Shown piece after piece: positions 24,211 to 33,494 of a stretch of DNA of 38,739 nucleotides. The DNA is from Tepidibacter sp. GTDB lineage: Bacteria > Bacillota > Clostridia > Peptostreptococcales > Peptostreptococcaceae. The notes beneath the pieces are model-generated. The model had not been told where the DNA came from, searched no databases, and worked only from the letters and a program-made list of their open reading frames with translations. Both the position numbers and the translations under genes were made by a program. The DNA lies in contig NZ_JAOASI010000020.1 of NCBI RefSeq assembly GCF_025210165.1, positions 1 through 38,739 on the forward strand, in the 5' to 3' direction. The first letter of the stretch is position 1, and every line of letters starts with the position of its first letter.

Positions 24211-25992
24211 ATCACAGCCTCTTTTAGTTGCAACATGATAAGAAAGTATTTGAAGCGGAACAACAGTTAATATGCTAGATAACACATCATCAACATCTGG
24301 TATATATATAACCTTATCTGCTGCCTTTTCTACCTCTTTATTTCCTTCCTTAGCAAGAGCTATCACATAAGCTCCTCTTGCCTTAACTTCCTTCATATTA
24401 GAAACCATCTTCTCAAATAATCTATCTTGAGTAGCAAGAGATATAACCGGAGTACCTTCCTCTATAAGTGCTATAGGTCCATGCTTTAACTCTCCTGCTG
24501 GGAAAGCCTCTGCATGTATATAAGATATCTCTTTTAATTTAAGAGCTCCCTCCATAGCAAGATAATAATCAAGACCTCTTCCTAAATAAAAAGCATCCTT
24601 AGAATCCTTTATTTCATCAGCTATCTTCTCTATATCATCACAGTTATCTATTATTTCTTGAACTTTACTTGATGTCTCTCCTAATTTACTTATCATATCT
24701 TTATATTGCTCATTAGATATAGTTCCTTTTTTGATTGCAAAATCAAGTGCTATCATATATAAAGAAACAAGTTGAGTTGTATAAGCCTTAGTAGATGCAA
24801 CAGCAATTTCAGGTCCTGCCCAAGTATAGAATACATCATCAGCTTCTCTTGCTACAGATGATCCTACAACATTTGTTATAGCTAGAAGTCTAGCTCCCTT
24901 AGACTTAGCTTCCTTAAGAGCTGCTAGTGTATCCGCAGTTTCTCCTGATTGACTTACAACTATTAATAAAGTATTCTCATCAACAAATGCATCTCTATAT
25001 CTAAACTCAGAAGCTATATCAGTTTCTACTGGAATTTTTGCAAACTTTTCTATAGCATGCTTTCCAACAAGTCCAGCATAATAAGCCGTTCCACAAGCAA
25101 CTATATATACCTTATTTATATTATCAAGCTCAGATTTAGTAAGCTTTATATCATCTAACTTTATATTACCATTTTCATCAAGTCTTCTATTTAAAGTTTC
25201 CTTGATTCCATTTGGTTGCTCATTTATCTCTTTTATCATAAAATGATCAAATCCACCCTTTGATGCAGCTTCTATATCCCACTTAACGTTATATACTTCT
25301 CTTTTTACTTCTTCTCTATTTTCATTAAATATCTTAACGCCATTTTTAGTTAAATGTACAACCTCTCCATTTTCTAAGAAATAAACGTCTCTTGTATATT
25401 TTAAAAGTGCAGGTATATCTGATGCTATGAAATTTTCATTTTCTCCAAGACCTACTACTAATGGACTCTCCTTTCTAACAGCTACTAATTCCTCTGGATT
25501 ATCCTTAGATATTACACCTAGTGCGTATGCTCCTCTTAACTTAGCCATAGCCTTATAAACTGCATCTAATAAATCTCCTTCATAATAGTAATCTACTAAA
25601 TGAGCTACAACCTCAGTGTCTGTTTCTGACTTAAATACTTTTCCTTCAGATATTAACCACTCTTTTATCTGCATATAATTTTCTATTATTCCATTATGAA
25701 CTACAGCTATAGTTGAATCCATATTTAAATGAGGATGTGAATTAACATCTGATGGTGCTCCATGAGTTGCCCATCTTGTATGTCCTATACCTATATTAGA
25801 TACTAAAGGATTTTCCTTTAAATCATCTGCTAAAACAGAAAGTCTTCCCTTGAATTTTCTAACTGATAGACTATCTCCTGAATTTACAGCACAACCTGCT
25901 GAATCATAACCTCTGTACTCAAGCTTTGAAAGCCCTTCTATTAATACCTCTGTTGCTTGCCTATTTCCAATATAACCTACGATTCCACACAT
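24166..25992 (-). CDS. glmS: Glucosamine-6-phosphate synthase (glutamine-dependent)
   Basis: GlmS turns fructose-6-phosphate and glutamine into glucosamine-6-phosphate and glutamate, the first step to UDP-GlcNAc for the cell wall. The 608-residue protein (E. coli 609) begins M-C-G-I-V-G-Y-I-G, giving catalytic Cys at the mature N-terminus. The glutaminase domain shows G-H-T-R-W-A-T-H-G and V-H-N-G-I-I-E-N. Two SIS sugar-isomerase domains follow, with S-Q-S-G-E-T-A-D-T, A-S-T-K-A-Y-T-T-Q and E-G-A-L-K-L-K-E-I-S. The C-terminus ends K-S-V-T-V-E, as usual. AAGGAGG lies 10 nt before the ATG, and a self-cleaving glmS ribozyme lies just upstream in the leader. Confidence 0.98.
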   Translation of the reverse strand: MCGIVGYIGNRQATEVLIEGLSKLEYRGYDSAGCAVNSGDSLSVRKFKGRLSVLADDLKENPLVSNIGIGHTRWATHGAPSDVNSHPHLNMDSTIAVVHNGIIENYMQIKEWLISEGKVFKSETDTEVVAHLVDYYYEGDLLDAVYKAMAKLRGAYALGVISKDNPEELVAVRKESPLVVGLGENENFIASDIPALLKYTRDVYFLENGEVVHLTKNGVKIFNENREEVKREVYNVKWDIEAASKGGFDHFMIKEINEQPNGIKETLNRRLDENGNIKLDDIKLTKSELDNINKVYIVACGTAYYAGLVGKHAIEKFAKIPVETDIASEFRYRDAFVDENTLLIVVSQSGETADTLAALKEAKSKGARLLAITNVVGSSVAREADDVFYTWAGPEIAVASTKAYTTQLVSLYMIALDFAIKKGTISNEQYKDMISKLGETSSKVQEIIDNCDDIEKIADEIKDSKDAFYLGRGLDYYLAMEGALKLKEISYIHAEAFPAGELKHGPIALIEEGTPVISLATQDRLFEKMVSNMKEVKARGAYVIALAKEGNKEVEKAADKVIYIPDVDDVLSSILTVVPLQILSYHVATKRGCDVDKPRNLAKSVTVE

Positions 25993-26040
25993 AATAAATA
26001 AACCTCCTTAAAATTTTTAAAAAATTTAATATATTTAAGG

Positions 26041-26189
26041 AGAAAGGTCGTTTTGCTCAAGCCTTTTTTGTACATATAATTACTCATATGCTTTGTTAAG
26101 CTCTAACGATGGCAAAATCACCGCAGGGCACCCGCCGATAATCGATACTCCCTGACCTCGTCAACTAAATAAAATTTAGTCCTAGCGCT
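26041..26189 (-). ncRNA. glmS ribozyme/riboswitch
   Basis: On the minus strand the leader begins AAGCGCTAGGACTAAA, with the self-cleavage point expected just 5' of GCGC at 26188. The conserved core parts AGTTGACGAGGTCAGGGAGT, TCGGCGGGTGCCCTGCGGTG and the distal P3/P4 hairpins follow. Glucosamine-6-phosphate acts as cofactor for cleavage, which exposes the glmS mRNA to decay. It lies about 50 nt before the glmS start. Confidence 0.96.
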
Positions 26190-26218
26190 TTTTTATAGAG
26201 TTATATTAATTTTTCACT

Positions 26219-26307
26219 TAAAATACAGAAGGCTAAAAAAATAGTTTCAAGTGCAGTTATATAATTCCTTATGATACTAATTATATAGCCTTACTGTATT
26301 TTTAATA
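26219..26307 (-). ncRNA. Branched hairpin between glmM and the glmS ribozyme
   Basis: AAAATACAGAAGGCTA (26220-26235) pairs with TAGCCTTACTGTATTTT (26286-26302) with one bulged base. Inside it TATATAATT and AATTATATA form a 9-bp stem. It starts about 29 bp past the glmM stop codon. The second outer arm holds no T-tract on the minus strand, but the single-stranded part has TTTTTTT. It may be the glmM terminator, an RNA-processing element or part of the glmS leader. Confidence 0.5.
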
Positions 26308-26335
26308 TAAAACTCTATATTCATAAATATTTAAT

Positions 26336-27682
26336 TTATGCTAATTTTGATTCTATAAGATTAGCAAGTTCACTCGCTAAACTGTGTAACTGACCTTCCT
26401 CTTTACCCTCAAGCATAACTCTAACAAGTGGTTCAGTACCAGATGGTCTTATTAAAACTCTACCTTGGCCATCTAGCATCTCTTCTATTTTATTAATTTC
26501 TTGTATAATTTGTTCATCTTTTAAATACATATTTTTATTTTCATTTTTTACTTTAGCATTTATTAAAACCTGAGGATACTTGCTCATTATACCACAAATA
26601 CTTGATAGTGTCTTTTCTTCACTAACCAAAACATTTGATAAAAACAAAGAGCTAAGTATTCCATCTCCAGTAGTTATATAATCTAAGAATATCATATGAC
26701 CTGATTGCTCTCCACCTAGATTATATCCCTTTTTTATCATCTCTTCTAATACGTATCTATCCCCTACCTTTGTAGATACTGTATTTATATTATTTTCCTT
26801 TGAAGCTATATGAAGACCTATATTGCTCATAACTGTAACTACAAGTGTATCGTTTTTTAATTTTCCTTGTTCCTTTAAAAACTTAGCACATATAGCAAGT
26901 ATATAATCTCCATCTACTGTATTTCCTTTTTCATCAACTGCAATAAGTCTATCTGCATCTCCATCGTATGCAAGACCTATATCTGCACCATTTTTAATAA
27001 CTTCTTCTTGAAGAGATTTAGGATGAGTTGATCCACAATTTAAGTTTATGTTGCATCCATTTGGATTATTATTGATACTTATAACCTCTGCTCCAAGTTC
27101 TTTAAATACTATAGGTGCTGCTTCATATGCTGCTCCATTAGCACAATCAAGAACTACTTTTAGATTATTAAGATCGACATTAACGATTGTCTTTAAGTAA
27201 TCTATATAATCCCTTATAGCGTCTTTTTTATCTAATTTAGTACCTACATTTTCACCTGTAGGATTATATTGTATCTTATTCATATCTTCTATTAATTGTT
27301 CTATTTTTATTTCAATACTATCATCTAGCTTATATCCATCTTTATTAAAGAATTTTATTCCATTGTATTCAACTGGGTTATGAGATGCAGATATTACAAC
27401 ACCGCAATCAGCATTATAAATTTTTGTTAAATATGCAACAGCTGGAGTTGGAACCACTCCCACACATATAACATTTGCACCAACAGACATCATCCCAGCT
27501 ATTAAGGATGATTCTAGCATATCTCCTGATATTCTAGTGTCCTTTCCTATTACAACTTTTATATTTTCTTTTCCCTCGGCAAGAACATATGCACCTGCTC
27601 TTCCTAATTTATATGCAAGATCATTTGTAAGTTCAGTATTAGCAACCCCTCTTACACCATCTGTTCCGAAATATTTTCTCAT
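26336..27682 (-). CDS. glmM: Phosphoglucosamine mutase
   Basis: GlmM converts glucosamine-6-phosphate to glucosamine-1-phosphate, the step after GlmS. The 448-residue protein starts [12 protein letters not shown], has the phospho-serine loop V-I-S-A-S100-H-N-P, the metal loop Y-D-G-D-A-D-R, the sugar loop G-G-E-Q-S-G-H and the phosphate loop R-P-S-G-T-E-P. I start it at ATG 27682, five codons into the longest frame, because GGGAGG lies 7 nt before it. In other Firmicutes it follows cdaA-cdaR directly; here about 8 kb of fermentation genes separate them. Confidence 0.97.
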   Translation of the reverse strand: MRKYFGTDGVRGVANTELTNDLAYKLGRAGAYVLAEGKENIKVVIGKDTRISGDMLESSLIAGMMSVGANVICVGVVPTPAVAYLTKIYNADCGVVISASHNPVEYNGIKFFNKDGYKLDDSIEIKIEQLIEDMNKIQYNPTGENVGTKLDKKDAIRDYIDYLKTIVNVDLNNLKVVLDCANGAAYEAAPIVFKELGAEVISINNNPNGCNINLNCGSTHPKSLQEEVIKNGADIGLAYDGDADRLIAVDEKGNTVDGDYILAICAKFLKEQGKLKNDTLVVTVMSNIGLHIASKENNINTVSTKVGDRYVLEEMIKKGYNLGGEQSGHMIFLDYITTGDGILSSLFLSNVLVSEEKTLSSICGIMSKYPQVLINAKVKNENKNMYLKDEQIIQEINKIEEMLDGQGRVLIRPSGTEPLVRVMLEGKEEGQLHSLASELANLIESKLA

Positions 27683-27721
27683 TAAAAGCCTCCCCATAAC
27701 TTTTTAACAATTAATTTATAG

Positions 27722-27738
27722 AATTCGTCTACTTGCTA
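27722..27738 (-). repeat. 17-nt intergenic motif, copy 1
   Basis: TAGCAAGTAGACGAATT on the minus strand, in the glmM leader. A copy with one mismatch lies at 28935-28951 upstream of the YitT-family gene. Function not recognised. Confidence 0.5.
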
Positions 27739-27752
27739 TCGCAGTGACTCAT

Positions 27753-27784
27753 AAAAAAAATAAGGGTATAAATACCCTTATTTT
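27753..27784 (-). terminator. Terminator after the YitT-family gene
   Basis: AATAAGGGTA and TACCCTTATT form a 10-bp stem with a TTTA loop on the minus strand, followed by eight T in total. Confidence 0.9.
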
Positions 27785-27832
27785 ATTATAATATCATATC
27801 ATATATTAAATTTTCAATAATAATGTTTTATA

Positions 27833-28672
27833 TTAGATAAAGCTTTCCTTAAAGCCCCTACCCTTTACCTCTTGTGTTTCATTTATAGTTATAAAAGCAT
27901 TTTTATCGTATTTTTCAACTATCTCCTTAAGTCTAGGTATCTCAACAGGATTTATTATAGTGTATATAACCTTTTTACTATCTTTTGAGTAAGCTCCTTC
28001 TCCATTTAAAAAAGTTACTCCTCTTCCCATATCTTTCATTATATCTTTTGATATTTCTTCAGACTTATCAGATATAACCATAGCTGATTTTTTAACATCT
28101 AGCATCATTTGTATCTTATCTACAACTTGATATCCTATATACATATTTATAAGAGTATACATAGCGTTTTGTATTCCAAATACAACTCCTCCTATACATA
28201 CAATAACAAGATTAACTCCCATAAGAGCTGTTCCTAAATTTATATTCCATTTTTTCTTAGCAAGAGCTGCTATTATATCTGTACCACCTTGAGATCCTCT
28301 ATTTCTAAATGTTATTGCCATTCCTATCCCATTTAATAATCCACCAAATACACAAGAAAGTATTGAGTCATCAACAGCAATATATGAACTTATATTATGA
28401 GTTATACCTATAAAAAATGAATATATCAACATATTCACAAGACTATACACAATAAAATCTCTATCTAACTTTTTATAAGCCATTAAAAATAGTGGTATGT
28501 TGACAAGTAAAACAATCAACCCTATATTTAATTTAAATATATAGTTAAGTATTATAGCTATTCCTCCTACGCCTCCACTTAAAAGGTGATTTGGTGCTAA
28601 AAAACCATTAATTGCTACTGCACAAAATAGACTGCCTAATGATAAGCTTAATATCCTAAACAAGGGATACAT
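27833..28672 (-). CDS. YitT-family membrane protein (DUF161 plus DUF2179)
   Basis: The 279-residue protein has about five or six hydrophobic segments in residues 1-170, including G-G-V-G-G-I-A-I-I and R-G-S-Q-G-G-T-D-I-I-A-A. The cytosolic C-terminal ~100 residues (G-R-G-V-T-F-L-N-G-E-G-A-Y, then K-V-I-Y-T-I-I) form the DUF2179 ligand-binding-like domain. The family is widespread in Firmicutes, and no transported substrate is firmly known. AAGGAGAT precedes the ATG. It has its own upstream region and terminator, so it is likely a single-gene unit between the VOR operon and glmM. Confidence 0.9.
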   Translation of the reverse strand: MYPLFRILSLSLGSLFCAVAINGFLAPNHLLSGGVGGIAIILNYIFKLNIGLIVLLVNIPLFLMAYKKLDRDFIVYSLVNMLIYSFFIGITHNISSYIAVDDSILSCVFGGLLNGIGMAITFRNRGSQGGTDIIAALAKKKWNINLGTALMGVNLVIVCIGGVVFGIQNAMYTLINMYIGYQVVDKIQMMLDVKKSAMVISDKSEEISKDIMKDMGRGVTFLNGEGAYSKDSKKVIYTIINPVEIPRLKEIVEKYDKNAFITINETQEVKGRGFKESFI

Positions 28673-28934
28673 GATTTCATCTCCTTAAATTTTATATAAT
28701 TTCACTTAGATTATACACCTTGTTTTTTAATTATACAATCTATTTTATCTTATATGCATGATTTTTTTCTCTCACTTCATATTTTGCAACTTTGGATTCA
28801 TAAAAATATTTTATCATAGTTTATATATTCTTTTAGCTATTGAAATACCTCTGCTCTATCATTTTATAATATTTTTACTTGAATATAGATTTTTTATGAA
28901 AATTGAAGGATATTTAACAGTAACATCATACAAA

Positions 28935-28951
28935 AATTCGTCTACTCGCTA
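28935..28951 (-). repeat. 17-nt intergenic motif, copy 2
   Basis: TAGCGAGTAGACGAATT on the minus strand, one mismatch to the copy at 27722-27738. Confidence 0.5.
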
Positions 28952-28970
28952 ATAATTTCCTTAAGCATAA

Positions 28971-29003
28971 AAAAAGATTGCTAATAAAATTAGCAATCTT
29001 TTT
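28971..29003 (-). terminator. Terminator of the VOR operon
   Basis: AAAGATTGCTAAT and ATTAGCAATCTTT form a 13-bp stem, followed on the minus strand by a T-run. It begins 8 bp past the gamma subunit stop. Confidence 0.93.
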
Positions 29004-29010
29004 ATGTAAA

Positions 29011-29553
29011 CTACTTAACAGCAGCTGCTCCTCTTTCAAGAGCTGATTTATTAAGTGGTACAAATTTTTCTTTGCTTGGTCCGAAAACTTTCTTGAATGC
29101 TTCAAGAACAGACTCAACCTCAACAGCTTTAGTAATTTCAAGGTAAGCTCCAAGCATAACCATGTTAGCAACCTTTGCATTACCAAGTTCTAAAGCTATT
29201 TCGTTAGCTGGAACATAGTAAGTGTCTACATCAGTTCTTTCTACTTTTTGATCTATTAAAGAGCTGTTTACAAGTATTTTTCCACCTTCAACAACATCTT
29301 TCTCAAATTTGATAAGAGATGGTAGGTTCATAACTATAGCAGTAGTTGCATCATCAGTTATGATAGGTGATCCTACTGGAGTAGAAGATACTGTAACTGC
29401 ACAGTTAGCTGTACCTCCACGCATTTCTGGTCCATAAGATGGAAGCCAAGAAACCTCTTTATCTTCAATCATTCCTGCGTAAGTCATTAACATACCCATA
29501 GACATAACACCTTGTCCACCGAATCCTGCACATATAATTCTTTCTGTTGCCAT
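29011..29553 (-). CDS. 2-oxoacid:ferredoxin oxidoreductase, gamma subunit
   Basis: This 180-residue subunit has the domain's opening I-I-C-A-G-F-G-G-Q-G-V-M-S-M-G and the W-L-P-S-Y-G-P-E-M-R-G-G-T block, the family pattern for binding CoA-linked intermediates. With the alpha, beta and delta subunits it oxidises a 2-oxoacid with CoA to acyl-CoA, CO2 and reduced ferredoxin. It starts 1 bp after the beta gene and is last in the order delta-alpha-beta-gamma. Substrate is probably branched-chain 2-oxoacids (VOR) or 2-oxoglutarate (KOR); the neighbouring buk-ptb-buk genes favour the first. Confidence 0.93.
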   Translation of the reverse strand: MATERIICAGFGGQGVMSMGMLMTYAGMIEDKEVSWLPSYGPEMRGGTANCAVTVSSTPVGSPIITDDATTAIVMNLPSLIKFEKDVVEGGKILVNSSLIDQKVERTDVDTYYVPANEIALELGNAKVANMVMLGAYLEITKAVEVESVLEAFKKVFGPSKEKFVPLNKSALERGAAAVK

Positions 29554-29554
29554 A

Positions 29555-30301
29555 TTATTTCGCCTCCTCTGGGTTTCTTAAGTTGCCTAATTGGTAGTAA
29601 GGCATCATATTTTCTTCTAACCACTTAAGAGAATCTACTGGATGTAATCCCCAGTTAGTTGGACAAGTTGATAGTACTTCTACTATACCAAATCCTTTTC
29701 CTTCTAATTGTACTTCAAAAGCTCTCTTTATAGCTTTTTTAGCTTTTCTTACGTTTGCTGGGTTGTTAACTGATACTCTTTCTACGAATACTGCTCCGTC
29801 TAAAGTAGCTAACATCTCAGACATTTTTATTGGCATACCAGCGTGATCTACATCTCTTCCGTAAGGAGAAGTTGTAGCTTTTTGTCCTGGTAAAGTTGTT
29901 GGAGCCATTTGTCCACCAGTCATACCGTATATAGCGTTGTTTACGAATATAGTAGTTATCTTCTCTCCTCTTGCAGCAGCATGAACTATTTCAGCACATC
30001 CTATTGAAGCAAGGTCTCCGTCTCCTTGGTATGTGAAAACTACTTTATCAGGTTGAACTCTCTTGATTCCTGTTGCAACAGCAGGTGCTCTACCGTGAGC
30101 AGCCTCATGCATATCACAATTAAAGTAATCATATGCAAGTACTGAACAACCAACTGGAGCAACACCTATAGATTTTCCTAATACATCTAATTCTTCTAAA
30201 ACTTCTCCTACTAATCTGTGGATTATACCATGAGTACAACCAGGACAGTAGTGAGTTTGCTTATCTGTTAAACCTTCAGTTTTTTTGAATACAACTGCCA
30301 T
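29555..30301 (-). CDS. 2-oxoacid:ferredoxin oxidoreductase, beta subunit (TPP-binding)
   Basis: The 248-residue subunit binds thiamine diphosphate: [10 protein letters not shown] followed by [11 protein letters not shown] is the cofactor and Mg site. The N-terminal Y-C-P-G-C-T-H-G supplies Cys typical of this subunit. It is shorter than fused pyruvate enzymes, as expected for four-subunit types. Its start codon shares one base with the alpha stop (TAATG). Confidence 0.95.
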   Translation of the reverse strand: MAVVFKKTEGLTDKQTHYCPGCTHGIIHRLVGEVLEELDVLGKSIGVAPVGCSVLAYDYFNCDMHEAAHGRAPAVATGIKRVQPDKVVFTYQGDGDLASIGCAEIVHAAARGEKITTIFVNNAIYGMTGGQMAPTTLPGQKATTSPYGRDVDHAGMPIKMSEMLATLDGAVFVERVSVNNPANVRKAKKAIKRAFEVQLEGKGFGIVEVLSTCPTNWGLHPVDSLKWLEENMMPYYQLGNLRNPEEAK

Positions 30302-31359
30302 TATTTTGCACCTCCTATTACTTCCATAGCTTTATCCATAATTTCTCCTGGAGTAGGGATCATTCCACCTGTTCTTCCGAAGAAGTCAACTGGTAATCTT
30401 CCTTCGTTAGCTATTTTAACATCATCTATCATTTGACCTGTACTCATCTCAACTACTAATAAGTTCTTAGCAGCAGGGATTTCATTGAAAGCTTTGAATG
30501 GGAAAGGCCATAAAGTTATTGGTCTTATAAGACCTGCTTTTACTCCTTGCTCTCTTAAAGCTTCTACAGTATTCTTAACTATTCTTGAAGTTGTTCCGTA
30601 AGCTACGAATACAAGCTCAGCATCTTCTGTCTTGTACATTTCGTACTTAACTTCGTTTTCTTCTATTTCTTTGTACTTTCTATCTAACTTGAAGCAGTGA
30701 TCTTCAAGAGCTTGAGGATCTAGGAATAAAGAGTTTATTATGTTTGGCTTTCTTTCTCCATTAGTTCCTGTTGTAGCCCAATCCTTCTTAGGTAAATCTC
30801 TCTTCTTAGGAGCTTTGAATTCTACTGGCTCCATCATTTGTCCTATCATACCATCAGCAACTACCATAACTGGTGTTCTGTAGTAATCAGCAACTTCGAA
30901 AGCTTCCATTACCATATCAACAGCTTCTTGAACTGTAGCTGGTGCGTAAACTGGAGTTCTGTAGTCTCCGTTTCCTCCTCCTCTTGTTGACATGAAGTAG
31001 TCAGCTTGTGAAGGTTGGATTCCTCCAAGACCTGGGCCTCCTCTCATCATGTTTACTATAACAGTTGGAAGTTCAGCTCCTGCTATATATGTAATTCCTT
31101 CTTGCTTTAAAGCGATTCCTGGTGAAGAAGATGAAGTCATAACTCTAGCGCCACAACCTGCTCCTCCGTATATCATGTTTATAGCAGATACTTCTGATTC
31201 TGCTTGAACAAATACTCCGTCTACCTTAGGTAATTCTCTTGCCATATATTCTGGTATCTCATTTTGAGGTGTTATTGGGTATCCGAAGAAGTATTTACAT
31301 CCAGCTTCTATAGCTGCTTTACCTACAGCTTCGTTTCCTTTCATTAAAACCTTAGCCAT
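30301..31359 (-). CDS. 2-oxoacid:ferredoxin oxidoreductase, alpha subunit
   Basis: This 352-residue subunit carries [14 protein letters not shown] near the N-terminus, the pattern of the pyrimidine-binding domain, with Glu in [24 protein letters not shown] follows. The C-terminal transketolase-like domain begins near 240. Length and motifs fit VorB/KorA. AAGGAGG lies 9 nt before the ATG, and the small ferredoxin-like delta subunit is encoded just upstream. Confidence 0.95.
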   Translation of the reverse strand: MAKVLMKGNEAVGKAAIEAGCKYFFGYPITPQNEIPEYMARELPKVDGVFVQAESEVSAINMIYGGAGCGARVMTSSSSPGIALKQEGITYIAGAELPTVIVNMMRGGPGLGGIQPSQADYFMSTRGGGNGDYRTPVYAPATVQEAVDMVMEAFEVADYYRTPVMVVADGMIGQMMEPVEFKAPKKRDLPKKDWATTGTNGERKPNIINSLFLDPQALEDHCFKLDRKYKEIEENEVKYEMYKTEDAELVFVAYGTTSRIVKNTVEALREQGVKAGLIRPITLWPFPFKAFNEIPAAKNLLVVEMSTGQMIDDVKIANEGRLPVDFFGRTGGMIPTPGEIMDKAMEVIGGAK

Positions 31360-31384
31360 GTTCTTTCCCTCCTTAAAATTTATA

Positions 31385-31600
31385 TTAGTCTCTCTCTACA
31401 CTTATTACTGCATCTGGACACATAAGTGCACAGCTTGCACATCCTACACATTTATCCATATCATTTACTGTTGCAGGATTGTATCCTTTTTTGTTTATTT
31501 TTTCTTTGTCCATAACAACTATTTTAACTGGACAAACTGTTGTGCAAAGTTCACATCCTTTACATCTATCTTGGTCAAAATGCACTCTACCTTTAGCCAT
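31385..31600 (-). CDS. 2-oxoacid:ferredoxin oxidoreductase, delta subunit (2x4Fe-4S)
   Basis: The 71-residue protein has two C-x2-C-x2-C-x3-C-P motifs (C-K-G-C-E-L-C-T-T-V-C-P and C-V-G-C-A-S-C-A-L-M-C-P), each holding a 4Fe-4S cluster. It passes electrons from the TPP site to ferredoxin. It is first of the four subunit genes, and AAGGAGGG precedes its ATG. Confidence 0.95.
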   Translation of the reverse strand: MAKGRVHFDQDRCKGCELCTTVCPVKIVVMDKEKINKKGYNPATVNDMDKCVGCASCALMCPDAVISVERD

Positions 31601-31656
31601 TTCAAACCCTCCTTAATATATTTTTTAATTTAAAAAACAATATATTATAAGTCCTT

Positions 31657-31682
31657 GTAAAGAGAGCTTAAAGCTCTCTTTT
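31657..31682 (-). terminator. Possible weak terminator after the P-loop ATPase gene
   Basis: AGAGAGCTT and AAGCTCTCT form a 9-bp hairpin 12 bp past the stop, followed on the minus strand by TTTAC only. It may attenuate rather than end transcription into the VOR genes. Confidence 0.5.
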
Positions 31683-31693
31683 AGACTAATAAA

Positions 31694-32371
31694 CTACATC
31701 CAAGATTCCCTCATATACATTTTTATAGGGAATATTTCTCCTTCAATGTCCTTTGGTAAATCTTTTGTTATACTTTCAAGACAAGCTATATACTTTATAG
31801 GTATGTTAGTTTCTTTAGAAACTGCCCTAACAAGTTCTTGCCCTCTTAATACATCATCTACAGTAGTTTCTCTAACTAAGTGAGTGTTATTTATAAGTCC
31901 TGTAACCCTACACTTAGAAGCTTCTTCTATTTTTCTTATATGATCTATAACTTTCTCTACTGTACATGATTCTTCTCTATTAGCATTTACAACACAGAAC
32001 ATATCATATTCTCTACCTTCAAGGACATGAGCAAATCTACCTACAACCTTTGCTCCTATAAAGTCTCCCCCTACATCCATTACATAGTTGTAAGTTTCAT
32101 CTTGAATAGGCGCCATAACCTCTGCTGATACTGCTGGTACATCTACAGCAGCTGCTCTTACAGAAGAATCTATAGGTCTTATGTTATTCTCAAGTAACAT
32201 ATCTCTTTTTTCTCTTGTTCTAAAGTATACGTTTACTATGTCAAGATCAGAAATTGCTATATTACCTTCAACTTCTTGTCTTAGCTTCATTACATAATTC
32301 ATAGAGAATTCAGTTTTACCACTACCATAATGTCCTATTATGATTCTTATTCTCTTATCATCTTTTATCAT
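31694..32371 (-). CDS. P-loop ATPase/GTPase of unknown role
   Basis: The 225-residue cytosolic protein has Walker A G-H-Y-G-S-G-K-T-E near residue 13, I-S-D-L-D-I-V-N-V-Y-F-R-T-R-E and Y-V-M-D-V-G-G-D as likely switch and Walker B regions, and T-G-L-I-N-N-T-H-L with a nucleotide-specificity look. It resembles the MinD/SIMIBI class. It lies 12 bp after buk and upstream of the VOR genes, so it may help insert a cofactor or cluster into the oxidoreductase, but this is a guess. I do not recognise a named function. Confidence 0.8.
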   Translation of the reverse strand: MIKDDKRIRIIIGHYGSGKTEFSMNYVMKLRQEVEGNIAISDLDIVNVYFRTREKRDMLLENNIRPIDSSVRAAAVDVPAVSAEVMAPIQDETYNYVMDVGGDFIGAKVVGRFAHVLEGREYDMFCVVNANREESCTVEKVIDHIRKIEEASKCRVTGLINNTHLVRETTVDDVLRGQELVRAVSKETNIPIKYIACLESITKDLPKDIEGEIFPIKMYMRESWM

Positions 32372-32383
32372 GAGATCACCTAC

Positions 32384-33457
32384 TTAGTAAGTTTTAGCTT
32401 CCTCTTCACCTCTAAGAACTCTAAGTCCTCCTTGAGCTAGGGCTGTCATTTCATCTTCACCAGCATATACTTTAATATCTGCTATGAAAGATACTCTTTC
32501 TTTTATCCACTCAACTATCATTTTTGAGTAAGCTATACCACCAGTTAATACTATAGCATCAACCTTACCCTTAAGTACAGCAGAACATGCTCCAATTTCT
32601 TTTGCTACTTGGTAAGCCATAGCTTCGTATATAAGCTTAGCTTTTTCATTTCCTTCTTCTATCATGGCTTCAACTTCTCTAGCATCATTAGTTCCTAAGT
32701 ATGCTACTATTCCACCATTTCCTTTTATCTTTTTCTTTATATCATCTAAAGTGTATTTTCCAGAAAAACACATTTTAGCTAAATCTCCAACTGGAAGTCC
32801 ACCTGTTCTTTCTGGAGAGAATGGTCCTTCTCCATCAAGTGCATTTGCAACATCTATAACTCTACCATTTTCGTGAGCTCCAACAGATACTCCTCCACCA
32901 AGGTGAGCTACTATTACATTTATTTCTTCATACTTTTTACCTAATTCATCAGCTACTCTTCTAGCTGTAGCTTTTTGATTTAGGGCATGGAATATACTTT
33001 TTCTTTCAAGCTCTGGCATACCAGATATTCTAGCAACCTCTTGAAGTTCATCAACAACAACAGGATCTACTATGAATGCTGGAACATTTATTTTTTCAGC
33101 TATTTCTTTTGCTATTATTCCACCTAAGTTTGATGCATGCTCTCCTAAAACTCCAACTTTTAAGTCCTCTATCATATTTTCAGAAACTGAATAAGTTCCT
33201 CCAGCTATAGGCTTTAAAAGTCCTCCTCTTCCAACTATTGCATCTAAGTCTTCTATTTTAACTCCATTTTCACTTACAGCTTCTTCTATTACAGTTCTTC
33301 TAAAGTCAAGTTGATCTGATATTTTCTCATATTGACCTATTTCTTCAGCAGAATGTCTTAATGTTTTTTCAAATACTAATTCTTCGCCTGCATATACAGC
33401 GATTTTAGTAGAAGTTGAACCTGGGTTTATAGCAAGAATTTTAAAGTTTTTACTCAT
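32384..33457 (-). CDS. buk: Butyrate/branched-chain acid kinase, second copy
   Basis: Buk makes acid and ATP from acyl-phosphate and ADP, the energy-yielding last step of butyrate or branched-chain acid formation. The 357-residue protein is of the ASKHA (acetokinase) fold: I-N-P-G-S-T-S-T-K near the start, [21 protein letters not shown] and V-L-T-G-G-I-A-Y-S. The start is ATG 33457, which aligns with the first copy and has GAGGAGAG upstream; 15 earlier residues in the long frame are not needed. It lies 37 bp after ptb. Confidence 0.94.
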   Translation of the reverse strand: MSKNFKILAINPGSTSTKIAVYAGEELVFEKTLRHSAEEIGQYEKISDQLDFRRTVIEEAVSENGVKIEDLDAIVGRGGLLKPIAGGTYSVSENMIEDLKVGVLGEHASNLGGIIAKEIAEKINVPAFIVDPVVVDELQEVARISGMPELERKSIFHALNQKATARRVADELGKKYEEINVIVAHLGGGVSVGAHENGRVIDVANALDGEGPFSPERTGGLPVGDLAKMCFSGKYTLDDIKKKIKGNGGIVAYLGTNDAREVEAMIEEGNEKAKLIYEAMAYQVAKEIGACSAVLKGKVDAIVLTGGIAYSKMIVEWIKERVSFIADIKVYAGEDEMTALAQGGLRVLRGEEEAKTY

Positions 33458-33494
33458 TATAATTACTCTCTCCTCACAATTAATATTTATATAA

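Larger units (their letters stand above)
28673..29010. other. Intergenic region upstream of the YitT-family gene
   Basis: This 338-bp AT-rich stretch contains the VOR operon terminator and the second 17-nt motif copy. The short open frames are not convincing genes. The promoter of the YitT-family gene must be here but no clear pair of boxes was found. Confidence 0.6.

Noticed and set aside
28758-28952. 64-residue plus-strand frame upstream of the YitT-family gene
   Set aside because: Composition is of random AT-rich DNA, there is no ribosome site, and it overlaps the intergenic motif.
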